The notes: generated from the letters alone by a model not told the origin. Positions 22,210 through 33,538 are shown, counted from the stretch's first letter. The stretch: 64,000 bases of DNA from Xanthostigma xanthostigma (GCA_963575645.1 OY754468.1:48247665-48311664), one strand, 5' to 3'. Made by a program: numbers and translations.

Positions 22210-22978
22210 TACAGGGTGTCCCATTAAGAATGGGACATAGAACAACCGCAGATTCTCCAATTCAAAATAAAACGATTAAGCGAAATATGCTTAGATAAAA
22301 TGTTACTCGCTCTACCAGTGGCGTACGGCAGGAGTAAGTAATGCTTGTAACCCTTCTAAATGTTACACCGCTGTCTAAATTTTAATTTTGACTATAATTT
22401 TAATTTTTTTGATATTTTCTAAATCAATAATGTACACTTGTTAGTTTGTTGTAAAGTCATTGGTTTTCGAGATATTCGCAGTTAAAGATAGATAGACATG
22501 TACTTTTTATTTGTATTATTATTAATAATATTCATTTTTACAATTTTGTCTTAAAAAAACTGCGAATATCTCGAAAACCAATGACTTTACAACAAACTAA
22601 CAAGTGTACATTATTGACTTAGAAAATATCAAAAAAATTAAAATTATAGTCAAAATTAAAATTTAGACAGCGGCGTAACATTTAGAAGGGGTACAAGCAT
22701 TACTTACTCCTGCCGTACGCCACTGGTAGAGCGAACTGAACTAATTTTTTTATTGTTAGGTGCATTTTATGATATTTAACAAGTGTGCCGATTTGAGTAA
22801 AATTATACGGTGTATTAAAAAAATTATGGACATTAATAATTTTTCAGTTTTCAACTTCAACACCCCGTATTTCGGAAACGAGTAACATTTTATCTAAGCA
22901 TATTTCGCTTAATCGTTTTATTTTGAATTGGAGAATCTGCGGTTGTTCTATGTCCCATTCTTAATGGGACACCCTGTA
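22210..22978. mobile_element. TA-flanked foldback MITE, TACAGGGTGTCCCATT termini
   Basis: Left TACAGGGTGTCCCATTAAGA is mirrored by TCTTAATGGGACACCCTGTA at the right. The arms extend about 100 bases through GAATCTGCGGTTGTTCTATG in inverse. Tc1/mariner-like ends with TA duplication. A second foldback is inserted inside. Confidence 0.9.
22305..22734. mobile_element. Foldback nested inside the 22.2 kb MITE
   Basis: TCGCTCTACCAGTGGCGTAC and CGGCAGGAGTAAGTAATGC open long, nearly perfect arms that meet near a loop at 22480-22560. The AACCAATGACTTTAC block is mirrored. The CAGTGGCGTA words resemble hAT ends. No clean 8 bp duplication is seen. Confidence 0.8.
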
Positions 22979-23347
22979 TACTTTGAGTTCATTTTTGATG
23001 ACGTCACTGTGAAACTAGTAGGAACAAAGTGCACGTATGTTTGTTGTCCATTTAGTCCACTGACCTGTGTATTCTCTCTCTCTTTCCCAGTATACAATAA
23101 GAGAGAGCACTATATCATCGTAGTTTTTTCGTGACGTAATTCAACAACTGGAAAAACAGCTCATAAAAGAACAATTACCGGACGTTGGGTAATCATTCAA
23201 TTGTAGAATTGCTACGATCCATGGATTTATGAACAAATACAAAGAACAATGTTTATTAACAGCTTCTCGAAATTAAAAATAATATTTTCGTTATTTTATT
23301 CCAAAGATAACCCCACAAAAGCCAGTGATATCTATACTAATATATAA

Positions 23348-23544
23348 ATTATCGACCAATTTTTCAGACAATATATCAACAAAAAATATAAAATTAATAC
23401 ATTAGCATTTCAATCCGGATTTGGATCTTCTTCAGAATCGATCTAAAAAATATAAAAATAATTAATATTTTATATTGTCTGAAAAATTGGTCGATAATTT
23501 TATTTATTGAAGAGTTCTAATCAGACGTTAATCAAAGATTTGAA
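23348..23544 (+). mobile_element. Family A hammerhead retroelement nested in Helitron
   Basis: TAATATATAA of the Helitron is duplicated at 23338-23347 and 23545-23554, so this is a 197 bp insertion with a 10 bp target duplication. The right end is the intact shared terminus (ACGTTAATCAAAGATTTGA). The left end is truncated at ATTATCGACC. The minus-strand hammerhead near 23401-23438 is mutated (GAAAT in place of GAAAC). Confidence 0.85.
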
Positions 23545-23683
23545 TAATATATAAAGTTGAAGAGTTTGTTTGTTTGTTTGTTTGAACGCGCTAATCTCAG
23601 GAACTACTGGTATCTCAAAAATAAGCTTCTATTCAGGTGAACTGCACTAATTAAATATACTCATTTTAGCCTTGTGAGTACAC

Positions 23684-23758
23684 AACGTCGTATGGCTCAA
23701 TCGGTAAAGCTTGCGACTGTCAATATCGGGTTCGTGTGTTCGAGCCCCACGCTGGGCG
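23684..23758 (+). other. tRNA-like module inside Helitron H1
   Basis: TGGCTCAATCGGTAAAGC resembles a pol III A box and GTTCGAGCCCCACG a B box and T arm. The anticodon loop would read CTGTCAA (GTC, Asp-like), but the anticodon stem is mispaired. It is not a functional tRNA. The same module is in the 30.3 and 57.7 kb copies. Confidence 0.65.
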
Positions 23759-24474
23759 AAAGTATTTTTATTTTCTACATTGCATATAATTTATTTTAAT
23801 ATTATTTAATTAATTAAAAAAAGTTATTAGTTTAAAAAAGTATAAATACTGCTTTTTATCGACAAAAGCTTTTGAACGGTAACTCCGATCATCATGAAAT
23901 TTGGACACAACATTCATCTCGGTAAACTAAGATGAATGTGTGTACTCATGTTCCTCCCTTCCCCATTCGTTCTTTTACACCCGGGTGAAACCGGACGGGA
24001 CCGCTAGTTGCGTATATATAGAAAAAACGATTATTTTGCAGTAAAATCCTTTTCATTTGTCGTCTTTGTTCTTGTTTTGTTTCCTGACTGATGCCTTCCT
24101 GTTTAGTTTACTCAACTTCCGCTACCATAAATTCTCTTATTTTGTGAGACTGCGCATTCAGTTTTTCAGAATGTGTTCCTTTTAAACATTTCTTTACAAA
24201 GTTGATAAGGCGTACAGAACTCGATCATTTTCTTCTTCAAAACAAGGCGAAATTCCTTGTCATTACGCATAACATCACTGGAATTCACTTTATGGTACAC
24301 GCTTTCCCATTGGTCGAATTTATTATAAGCAAAAGGGTACATAGTTAAAAATACAGACTCTCTAGAAAGTCAGTTATGATGGAATTTATCTCGATTTTTT
24401 ATGCAGGCTGATAACATTTTTATGTTCTAGTTCAATTCAGTTAAAAAATCGAAGTACATATTAAAAACTCGGGT

Positions 24475-24935
24475 CGCAGTGCCAAACCCTGCCGACAATA
24501 TAGAGCGGATGATTTTTTATTATTTTCAAAATATTTCCGAAACTGTAAAGCTTAGAAAAAAATTATTTTAACAAGACTTTCTTGAAAAAATAAATAGAAT
24601 AATAAGCTGTTATGAAAAGTATACCATTATTATACAAAAAACACCGTTTTAGCATATATCTCTTCTGCGCATGCGCTGATTTTCCCCAAAAACAATAGGG
24701 CTCTTCATATTTGCATATCCTCCCAAAATTTGGTTTCAATCCGCTCATCCGTTTGACCTGTATCGTGTTCACAGACAAACAGATTAACAGACTAGCAGAC
24801 GCACACAGTTTTTCCAAAAATATGTTTTTTGGATTCGGGGGACCTCAAAACGGAAAGATATTATAAACTTTTTGAAAAGTGATTTTTGACCTAAACTAGT
24901 ACCATTCCCCACTTGTGGGTTGGAATGGTAAAACT
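24475..24935 (-). repeat. Dispersed repeat, copy 2 (related to 3440-3806)
   Basis: Inverse of the 3.4 kb copy over about 300 bases. It opens with GCAGTGCCAAACCCTGCCGA, also at 53188-53215, and ends at a TACCATTCC/GGAATGGTA palindrome near 24899-24930. Confidence 0.6.
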
Positions 24936-25654
24936 ACTATGTTTAAATATTGAAACCGAGAGAAGTTATAAATAATTTGAAAGATGCGTAGTTGAGGATG
25001 TTGTTCGGCGTCAGTTTTTGGACATACGGTGTACAACGTACGTGAGCACACATAAGGGAGCACGGTTGGTAAACACGGCAGGCAACGTGCGGGCCGCAGC
25101 AAGGAGTTAGAAACGTCAAAGGAGCGCCCGTTGTAAGCCTTAGAGCTTGCAATACGCGTTAGGAGAGATCTGCCCAACGTGCATCCATTCCTTATGGTCT
25201 TATTCGAAAATATACTGACCATGCCTCTTCTAAGTCAGGTCAGGAGCGGCGAACCAAAGGCACGCGTGCCGCAGGTGGCACGCGACCGTAGAGATATTAG
25301 ACCAGAGTACGCGAGTGAGCCGTGAAAGTGTCTGCAATTCAGACAAAGAACAATTCCTTGTCTCTATGGTAATTAATGATACAAAGCAATGCTGAATTTA
25401 GTAAACAAACATCGGTTTTCTTGGCTTTCTGCAGCGTTCTCTCTCTCAACTGAGGACACTTTCACTTATGGCAAGCGAAGGAACTAGTGTACTCTAGTTA
25501 CTTATATATCTATGCACGCGACAGAAAAAATTAAAAATATGCTAGATGTCGAAAAAAATTGGCTTTTATACAACACGCGCGAGTAATATATAATTTCGGG
25601 GCCCTGCCAAATTCGGGAGAAATAATAAATTACTTCATGTTGACGCGTAGAGTG

Positions 25655-25790
25655 CTAATAATGAGCCGAAACTGTACGATAATGTATTACTGCATAGTTT
25701 CTGGACCAATAGGAACGCGGTAGCGAACCGAAACTGTACGGTAATGAATTATTACTGCATAGTTTCTGGACCAATAGGAACGCGGTGCGA
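25655..25790 (+). repeat. Two-copy tandem repeat of about 70 bp
   Basis: GAAACTGTACG(A/G)TAATG, then ACTGCATAGTTTCTGGACC and AATAGGAACGCGGT, occurs twice in a row. It lies in a GC-richer region (25.5-26.05 kb) with two GGGGCCC words and an inverted CTCGCTACGCTCG patch. The element type is unknown. Confidence 0.75.
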
Positions 25791-26095
25791 TTTGTATATA
25801 TGAAAACAGCATCGCAATTCAGCGAAAGTCAGGGCCATCTTGTGTGCATCGAGGGCGGTGGGTACGTCAATCAATGATGTGATTTATTATTTTTCCCTCT
25901 TTTATCGGGGCCCAGATTACATATTACTCGTGCTAGTTGAATAAAGTATTATGTGCGATCATTGATCGAAGGAGAATTTTCCACTCGCGTGTTACCGCAC
26001 TCGCTACGCTCGTGCGGCAAATTTCACGCTCATAGAATCTTCTCCTCTCACTAGTCGCACAATATACTATTACCAAATAACAAATATGAAAAATC

Positions 26096-26140
26096 TTCAT
26101 TAAAGAGCCGCAGGTTGCCGACCTCTGCCCTAGTGGTCTA
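26096..26140. mobile_element. hAT MITE end fragment
   Basis: AAAGAGCCGCAGGTTGCCGA is followed by CCTCTG, matching the terminus of the hAT MITEs at 29.6 and 31.2 kb. Only one end is present. Confidence 0.6.
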
Positions 26141-26615
26141 ATTTGGGATGTGGATTGTTTGGATATGTTTTAATTGATAAACAAATGAATTAGTTACTGA
26201 AAAGCAAATACCATTTCTAAATAAATGTTTTTTACAGTAAGACAACTTTCCTCCAGACGTCAGCACTAAAGTACAAGTCTATGTATGCGCCTTGTTAAGT
26301 TCACATACATGGAATGGATTCAGAGATAGCAAGTATATAATATATACAAGGTGTCTGTTTGGTTTATTTTTTAATGAGACAAAACTACGAAATCCAGGTC
26401 AAGATCTAACCTTACTACCGAAACATCTCTTTGATACAGGAATGTCTTTCAAATTTGCAAATTAGCCGAAGAATTCGCAGACGAGAAGTGAAAAAATTGT
26501 TCAGGGTCGATTCAAACTTATTTTGGATGATTTTTCAAAACGTTTTATTGGTTTTTCTGGGGCCACACAAACCAACAGATTTGCAGGAGCAGGAAGGGTC
26601 CAGACTTATAATCTA

Positions 26616-26960
26616 CTAGCGGCCCCGCCTGGTTTCACCCCGGTGGTAAAGAACGAACGGAGAAGGGAGAGACATGAGTACGCACATTCATCTTAACTTA
26701 CCGAGATGAATGTTGTGTTTAAATTTCATGATGATCGGAGTTACCGTTCAAAAGTTTTTGTCGGACGGACAAATTTTGAGTTACATTTTTCATTGATGCT
26801 CCGCTCCTATTGGTCGTAGCGTGATATTATATAACCTATAGCCTTCCTCGATAAATGGGCTATCCAACAAAAAAAACTTTTCAATTCGAACCAGTAGTTC
26901 CTGAGTTTAGCGCGTTCAACCAAACAAACAAACAAACTCTTCAGCTTTATATAGTATAGA
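26616..26960 (-). mobile_element. Non-autonomous Helitron H1, without tRNA module
   Basis: On plus it starts CTAGCGGCCCCGCC and ends at ATATAGTATAGA before T, so the element is on minus with a 5' TC and a 3' CTAG, inserted between A and T. The palindromic hairpin near the 3' end is CACCCCGGTGG-like. It keeps GAACGGTAACTCC and GGAACTACTGG in inverse, but goes directly from one to the other without the tRNA-like module. Confidence 0.88.
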
Positions 26961-27474
26961 TAACGTGACCATTTATTTTTTTACTCAAAACGGGACATCG
27001 GTTTATTTACGTCAGTTAGCAGGCTCTCAATAATAAAACGCATTTTTAATGTTTTTTATTCAGAAAAACTCAGATATTATTACAAATTAAAAATATGCAA
27101 CATAAAATATCTAGTTATATTATATTTATCAGAGGAACATATTTATATCATTTGCTTATGGGAAAAGAGAAAGGTATATGCACCTATATCTATGATAAAC
27201 AAATATAGAAATATCAATTGGTTGAAATACAATTGTCAAAAATATGATATAGGTATACAGTTTTCTAAAATATTTACATCTTTTTAATTAACGTAAATTT
27301 ACTTTTTTTAGCTAAAATAGAAACTCGCACCGCTCGCGTCCGGCGAGCTCCATAATTTTCGCGCGGTTTCGGGAAACGGGACAATTGTGTGTCCCGGAGC
27401 TTTCTTTGGGAACAACGGGACAGATAACCGAAAAAAGGGATGATCCCGTTCAAAACGGGACGTATGGCCACGTT
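26961..27474. mobile_element. Inverted-terminal element, TAACGTGRCCAT ends
   Basis: Left TAACGTGACCAT and right ATGGCCACGTTA are inverse. Inner copies of AAAACGGGAC occur on both sides with further GGGAC words. It abuts the Helitron end exactly. The superfamily is not assigned. Confidence 0.6.
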
Positions 27475-27964
27475 AAGTACAGATTATTATTTCGATATCG
27501 ATTGCTAATAAAATGTCGAACGATTGAAATCCGGAAAACTACGACAACTAAATTGAGCTTGTAGGCAATTCGCTTACTGAACTGACTAGTTCCGGGGATA
27601 TCCGGTATGTATACGCTCATATTATCTGCATGAGCTGTTACTAGATTTAGGTGTGCACCATTGGATACTTCAAACAATGAAGACGTTAGTAGACCCGGCT
27701 CACGTACCAAAATTTGATAATTTTGAACAGCATGCATAAACAATTATTGTATATCAAATTGCACATACCGCTAAACTAGCGGTATGTGCTTTATTATCGC
27801 TTTGTGCGTCAGATCTGACTTTCGTTCATATAAGTAGTTATATCTAAGTTAATTTCACACGAAATCCATTCAAATTGAAGCTTTTTGAAAAGAGGAGATT
27901 CTAATCTATAAAATAGAACCATTTTTAAATCAATTTGAGTTCATAAATACTATTAAAATTGTAA
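27475..27964. other. No recognised feature
   Basis: A perfect ACCGCTAAACTAGCGGT palindrome lies at about 27768-27784. Otherwise nothing. Confidence 0.45.
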
Positions 27965-27997
27965 TTGAAAATCACAAACAGCAGTTGTCGATTGGTC

Positions 27998-28049
27998 TGT
28001 ACGTATGTACGTACGTATGTACGTATGTACGTACGTATGCACGTACGTC
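27998..28049 (+). repeat. GTAC/GTAT compound microsatellite
   Basis: A run of GTACGTAT-type units. The 64-codon frame across it is low complexity. Confidence 0.9.
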
Positions 28050-28305
28050 ACGACTCTACAGATCGCAATTTTGGTCGGATTGCCTTGGGTTATATTTTAT
28101 TCACTTTGTTTACTATCAGACCAGAACCCTATTTAAATTCACTAAAATGTGTTCAGTAGTTTAATTTTTATAAACAGTTTTATTTTTTATTATTTTTGAC
28201 AGCTAATAGTTTAAAAACAATATAATAATTGCTGTGTAAATATAGTGTAATCCATAAAACAAGTGCTACACTTCTATACCGTTATAACACCACTACACGT
28301 ATTAG

Positions 28306-28377
28306 GCCGCCGTGGTGTAATGGTTATGCCGTTGGATCCCCAAGGGCAAGGTCCTGGGTTCGATTCCTTACGAAATC
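28306..28377 (+). other. tRNA-like sequence (tRNA pseudogene or SINE head)
   Basis: GTGGTGTAATGGTTATGCC fits an A box and D arm and GGTTCGATTCC is a B box. The seven-base ends (GCCGCCG and CGAAATC) do not pair and the anticodon stem is poor. An A/T-rich tail follows, so a SINE head or pseudogene is likelier than a working tRNA. Confidence 0.6.
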
Positions 28378-28704
28378 ATTGATGTTTTTCTTTTTTTTTC
28401 TTTTTATTTTGTTTTATTTTATTCCACTTGATATTAATTATATATTATATTATGTATAGTTCTTAATTTTTTTTATTTTTGCAAACTTTTAAAAAAATAT
28501 TTTTTCAATTTTTAATTATTTATTTCTTTAAATTTTTAAATCTTTTTAAATTTATTAAAAATATTTTTTAATTGTTATTTTTTTATCATACAGTGGAAAA
28601 CTTGCGGGATGTGCACTTTTGGTTTTGCCAACTATTTTTTCTTCTTCTCAATTGCAAACAAGAATTATATTTTAAACAGTGAGCAGTCACGCTGCTTTGT
28701 GTAT

Positions 28705-29320
28705 ATGTTGTGGAGCAAGTGATAAATAGGGAATTATTCATAATCCCCGGGCAGTTTGAAAAATGCCCAATATGAGAGGGCAGTGTGATAAAAGCTATCC
28801 AAATAATAAAATTGACCGAGCATTATGAATAATGCCATTCACCTATTGGGCAGAATAATAAAAAGATTTATTAATTTTTTTTAATGTTGATATACATTAT
28901 TTTTATAAAATAATTATGGTAGGAAGATACGAATAGTACTTACTTAGTAACAAATTCAAAATATAAAACGAATATTAGTTTTTTTAAGATAATCAGTCTT
29001 AAATTAAAAATATGTTTTTTTGGGTTCGGGGGAACTCAAAACGAAAAAATATTGTAAAATACGCTCTGTTGTGAGCAGGGGATGAGTTGCGTGCTCTGAT
29101 TGGCTGGTGCGTATCACATATTTGTCCCTGCTCCCCACGTCTTGCCAAATGTACTTACATTGTCAAATTGCCCAACAATCACATAGCAATATTCATAATG
29201 ACCGGGCACTGTGATAAATAATGAAGTTTTATTGATTATTTGTTACATGACCCGATTTGACTTGTCATTATTCATATTGCCCGGGCATTATACACAATGC
29301 CCTGATTAATCACATAGTCC
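28705..29320. mobile_element. Foldback MITE with TTATTCATAATGCCCGGGCA words
   Basis: The left GTGATAAATAGGGAATTATT and CATAATCCCCGGGCA are mirrored at the right by TGCCCGGGCATTATACAC and CTGATTAATCAC. More copies of ATTCATAAT(G)CCCGG-type words lie inside on both strands, suggesting subterminal binding repeats. Confidence 0.65.
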
Positions 29321-29618
29321 ATAACATACAGAAAGAGATGTATATAAATTATAATATTTCAATTCGACAGGTCAGTGAGTGTGACACAGTAGGTATAATC
29401 ATGCATTTGGGTAGCGGAATATTTCATTGAAAAATACACACGTTTTGTATTTTTTTTATTGAAGAAAAGTATTCCGAAAAAATGTAAGAGAATAATATAA
29501 AATTTACTTCGTAATTCGGGTCTTAGTTTTCAATGGTGAGATTTAAAAGATAACTCAATGTAAGTAGCTGGGGAACACAGACAGTGTTCAGGGGAAGAAC
29601 AATTATTTTGGTTTAGAG

Positions 29619-29942
29619 CAGGGGCCGGCAACCTGCGGCTCTTTTGAAGTAAAGTTGCGGCTCTCCAGTTTCATACGCAAAAAATAATTATTTTATTATA
29701 TAAACCCTTGAAAATCGTACAATCAATCCATGATTGAGCACCACGTCTATCTCTCAGCCATTTCAACTCGCGTCTCACCCGCATCGTCCCCGTCGCGACG
29801 TGTCGTCCTCGGATATATACTATATTATACCTATATATAAGCAAATACTATAATACTGAAACGAAAATGTTTAGTGGCTCTTTGAAAACTGGGAAATTTA
29901 GTAAATTGTAACTTTTGGCTCTCAAAAGGTTGCCGACCCCAG
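29619..29942 (+). mobile_element. hAT MITE with 8 bp target duplication, copy 1
   Basis: Ends CAGGGGCCGGCAACCTGCGG ... GTTGCCGACCCCAG. Flanks GTTTAGAG and GTTTAGGA are a 6/8 match 8 bp duplication. The GAGCC-type terminus is a widespread animal hAT type. The interior has no coding frame. Confidence 0.9.
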
Positions 29943-30069
29943 GTTTAGGAGAAAACTGGCTTCTGCATATTATTATATAAATAATATTATTAATTCACCT
30001 AAAAATTGTTAAAATTCAGCCATGATAATAATATTCATTAATAATTATTTTTTTACTATTCGATAAGTG

Positions 30070-30672
30070 TTCATCTAACGAGTATAAAGCTGAAGAGTTT
30101 GTTTGTTTGTTTGAACGCGCTAATCTCAGGAACTACTGGTTCAAATTGAAAAATTTTTTTTTGTTGGATAGCCCATTTATCAAGGAAGGCTATAGGCTAT
30201 ATAATATCACGCTACGACCATTAGAAGCGGAGCATTAATGAAAAATGTTGCAAAATGTATCTCAAAAATAAGCTTCTATTCAGGTGAAATACACTGACTA
30301 AATATACTCATATTAGCGTTGAAAGTACACAACCTCAGATGGCTCAATCGGTAGAGCATGCGACTGTCAATATCAGGGTCGTGGGTTTGAGCCCCACGTT
30401 GGACAAATATATTTTTATTTTCTACATTGCTTTGTTCTAAGGCTTGCATTTAAATTTATTTTAATTTTATTTAATTAATAAAAAAAAAATATTAGTTAAA
30501 AAAAGTATAAATACTGCTTTTTATCGACAAAAACTTTTGAACGGTAACTCCGATCATCATGAAATTTGGACACAACAATCATCTCGGTAAACTAAGATGA
30601 ATGTGTGTACTCATGTTCCTCCCTTCCGCATTCGTTCTTTTACACTCGGGTGAAACCGGACGGGACCGCTAG
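30070..30672 (+). mobile_element. Non-autonomous Helitron H1 with tRNA module
   Basis: The 3' end has the CACTCGGGTG hairpin and GGACCGCTAG before T. The 5' TC end is degraded (TCTAACGAGTATAAAGCTG). The body carries GGAACTACTGGTTCAAATTG and ATATCACGCTACGACC and the tRNA-like module at 30331-30404. Confidence 0.88.
30331..30404 (+). other. tRNA-like module inside Helitron H1
   Basis: ATGGCTCAATCGGTAGAGC (A box) and GTGGGTTTGAGCCCCAC (T arm and B box, one change). The anticodon loop position reads CTGTCAA with a mispaired stem. Confidence 0.65.
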
Positions 30673-31214
30673 TTGTATTACAAATTTATAATGAAAATTT
30701 AATTTTTGTGGGCCCTTGACATGGGGGTCCAGGGCTTAAGCCCTATTAGTCTCTATGCAGTAAATAGCTTAACGATAACGGAAAGTTATCATTGAGTTTT
30801 TTTTAGTTCTGAACCCTCGATGTTTGCATAACTCGCGTGCAGCTGCCTCCTTTAGCTAGTCTACTTAACTATTGTTTGTGCAGAGTGCAGACGAAACGAA
30901 AATTCTGAAGCACGGCTTCTTTAAATCCAAACTCCGCATCATTCTCTCTTACTCCGTTCTATGTGGCTTTAAGATCTGTCCTCTTCGTTTATAATAATCC
31001 TCGAGTGCACATTTCTACACGATGCACTTGATGCAGAAAGCTCTTCACGCGTCTGAGGTGGCCTGATTTCAGGAAAGTCGTTTAAATATACGAGATTTTG
31101 AAACGTTGAATTTAAATTTGCAATGTATTTTTAGGGTTTCGTACAACAAAATGAAAAAAACGGACCACTTTATTGTCTGTCTTTCACGACACTTTTTCCC
31201 AGGAACAGCTAGAG

Positions 31215-31547
31215 CAGGGGTCGGTAACTTTTTCAGACGGAAGAGCCAAAAGTTACAATTTACAAAATGTCCCAGTTTTTAAAGAGCCACTAAACATTTT
31301 TGTTTCAGTATTATAGTATTTTTTGCTTTATATAGGTATAATATAATATATATCCGAGGACGATACATCGCGACGGAGGCGATGCGGGTGAGACGCGAGT
31401 GGAAATGGCTGAGAGATAGACATGGTACTCAATCATGGATCGATTGGACGATTTTTAAGGGCTTGTATAATAAAATAATTATTTTTTGCCTATGGAACTG
31501 GAGAGCCGCAACGTTACATCAAAAGAACCGCAGGTTACCGACCCCTG
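31215..31547 (-). mobile_element. hAT MITE with 8 bp target duplication, copy 2
   Basis: Ends CAGGGGTCGG ... CCGACCCCTG. Flanks AGCTAGAG and GGCTAGAG differ at one base. Inverted relative to the 29.6 kb copy, with a shared interior (AGACGCGAGTGGAAATGGCT inverse). Confidence 0.9.
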
Positions 31548-31559
31548 GGCTAGAGGTAA

Positions 31560-31990
31560 CAAGCTGAAATTAATATTAATGTTAAAGTCTACGACCCCAT
31601 AGTTCGGTAAAAAAATGAAGCTTCGAAAAAAAAGATACACTGACTGTCTTTAAAATATTACATAATATGTTGATGGCGCAGTTATCTACTACATAAATCA
31701 TGTGTTTTCAACCTGTCGGAGCTAATCGAATCCTGATTTCCAACTTCTCCTGCATCCTTATTTCGCTCAGCAGTCGTAGACCAATAACAACCTTTATTTA
31801 TTTGAGGTCGCTGTCTAACGTATTTTTTCATTGGCTGAGCAGTGCACGAGGAGACGCTGCGTGAGAAGTAGGGGCTTACCCTTACATACATCAGTTAAGT
31901 CAGTTGAAAATACATGAGTCCAACGGACAACGGTACTATATTGAAAGAGATAGGAATCGATTGATATAATTCTGCAAAATGCATTTTGTT
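31560..31990. other. No recognised feature
   Basis: Short frames only; no repeat boundary seen. Confidence 0.4.
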
Positions 31991-32642
31991 TGCGGCCCGG
32001 CGTCTGAACTAATAGCTCTGAGCAAATTCTACCAGATTTGCTTCTGAACTAACAGCTTTGAGCAAATTCTAACAGATGTCGCTACTTGGTACTAAAACCG
32101 TTTTTTTTTGTTTGCTTCTGAACTAATAGCTTTGAGTTAATTTTATCAGATGTCGTTGCATATATTACTAAAACAATCTTTTTTGAGAAAACATCGCAAT
32201 TTTGTACAAATTATTTAATAAAAACTATAATTCTATAGCGTAAGTTGGTTCAAGCAAGACACGTTTATAAAATTTTATTAAAATCGGTTCTGTGGTTTCG
32301 GGGATTAGCGCGGCCAAAATTGTGACACGAGAACTTTATAATGTCGATGGAAAAACCTAACAGTTTTCCAATTATTGAACTGTTTGAGCGAATTCTAACA
32401 GATGTCGCTACGTGGTAATAAAACCGTTTTTTTGTTTGTTTCTGAACTAATAGCTTTGAGTTAATTTTATCAGATGTCGTTGCATATATTACTAAAACAA
32501 TCTTTTTTGAGAAAACACTGTAATTTTGTCTTCTACTACAAAATTTGTAGAGATTTGCGATCCTTAATCGAAATAATTGGATGGAGAAATAGCGGCTATG
32601 GATCAATGAATGCTGTACTTTGTATTATTCATTTAATATATT

Positions 32643-32684
32643 ATCTTACGTTTCGGCACATTGTTTATTGCCATCTTCAGAGAT
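32643..32684 (-). ncRNA. Family B hammerhead ribozyme candidate, left arm
   Basis: On minus: ATCT, CTGAAGA, extra T, GGCA/TGCC stem II over a ten-base loop, GAA, ACGT, A, AGAT. Stem I ATCT/AGAT is four perfect pairs. Confidence 0.7.
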
Positions 32685-32972
32685 TCTATATTAGTCAAAA
32701 AGAGAAGTACAAAGTCAATAAATTATAATGAAAATTTATGTTAAACACAGTTTTCTTCATGGTATTGGTTTTTTAAATATTTTAATTCTTCAAAAATTTG
32801 TTTTTTGAACTTTTTGCAAAAAGATTTTTTTATTAACATGTGCGTCTTATTAAAATTAAAATTACAGACTCTGTAATTTTAATTTTTGAAGAATTAAAAT
32901 ATTAAACTGTGTTTAACATTAATTTTCATTATAATTTATTGACTTTGTACTTCTCTTTTTGACTAAAATAGA

Positions 32973-33014
32973 ACCTCTGAAGATGGCAATAAACAATGTG
33001 CCGAAACGTAAGAT
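32973..33014 (+). ncRNA. Family B hammerhead ribozyme candidate, right arm
   Basis: CTGAAGA, T, GGCA/TGCC, GAA, ACGT, A, AGAT. The upstream ACCT pairs less well (two pairs), so stem I is weaker than in the left arm. Confidence 0.6.
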
Positions 33015-33538
33015 AATATATTAAATGAATAATACAAAGTACAGAATTCATTGATCCATAGCCGCTATTTCTCCATCCAACTGTAATTTTGTACAAAATA
33101 TTTAATAAAAACTGTCCTATAGCGTAAGTTCCACCAAACTAGACACATTTACAAAATTTTATTAAAATCGGTTCTGTGGTTTCAAAGATTAGCGCGGCCA
33201 AAATTGTGACACGAGAATTTTATATGTCGATGGAAAAACAGTTTTCCAACTATTGAACTGTTTTGACGTAAAATGAGAAATGACGTATGCTATCTTTATC
33301 TTCAAGCCCTACCATAGACATATATATGTGTTTGTGTATATGTTTTATTAATATACCGCAGGCAAGAAGTTAATGAACGCCTCCAATCATCGACTCGAGC
33401 CGTTCTGTTCTGCCCGGCAACCTTCACTTTTTGCGATCTGCTCTAATAATTTATTGATTATTAATAAACAACAAAACTATACTCCGGCCTGAAAAGATCA
33501 AAATGTATATAATATATTACTAATACAAATCTTTAATT

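Larger units (their letters stand above)
23331..24007 (+). mobile_element. Non-autonomous Helitron (family H1) with nested insertion
   Basis: It starts TCTATACTAATATATAAA after A and ends CACCCGGGTG hairpin ... GGACCGCTAG before T, the classic Helitron signature. A family A retroelement interrupts it at 23348-23544. The interior has GGAACTACTGG, lacks the segment present at 30.1 and 57.5 kb, and contains a tRNA-like module. No Rep/helicase coding is present. Confidence 0.9.
32577..33081. mobile_element. Family B hammerhead inverted-repeat element, nested
   Basis: The ends TTGGATGGAGAAATAGCGGC and GCCGCTATTTCTCCATCCAA are exact inverses. The arms run over 180 bases and each contains a GGCA/TGCC-stem hammerhead. 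A central GTTTAACAT-type inverse pair and poly-A/T lie between. There is no coding frame. Family B is not alignable with family A outside the ribozyme. Confidence 0.8.
31998..33270 (+). repeat. Tandemly duplicated element interrupted by a nested insertion
   Basis: Blocks repeat in the same order: CTGAACTAATAGCTTTGAG and ATCAGATGTCGTTGCATATA at about 32112 and 32431; ATTAGCGCGGCCAAAATTGT and GTCGATGGAAAAAC at about 32304 and 33189. The second unit is split at about 32576/33082 by the ribozyme-bearing inverted repeat. The first unit is uninterrupted and shows the empty state. Confidence 0.8.

Noticed and set aside
23684..23758. tRNA-Asp gene inside the Helitron
   Set aside because: The anticodon stem is mispaired and the module is repeated inside three Helitron copies, so it is a captured or derived module.
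24896..25222. 108-codon minus frame with many Cys and Pro
   Set aside because: An overlapping minus frame at 24943-25152 is just as open, and the start lies in the TACCATTCC repeat. Nothing supports coding.
28306..28377. Functional tRNA gene
   Set aside because: A and B boxes exist, but the acceptor ends do not pair and the anticodon stem is poor, so I call it tRNA-like only.
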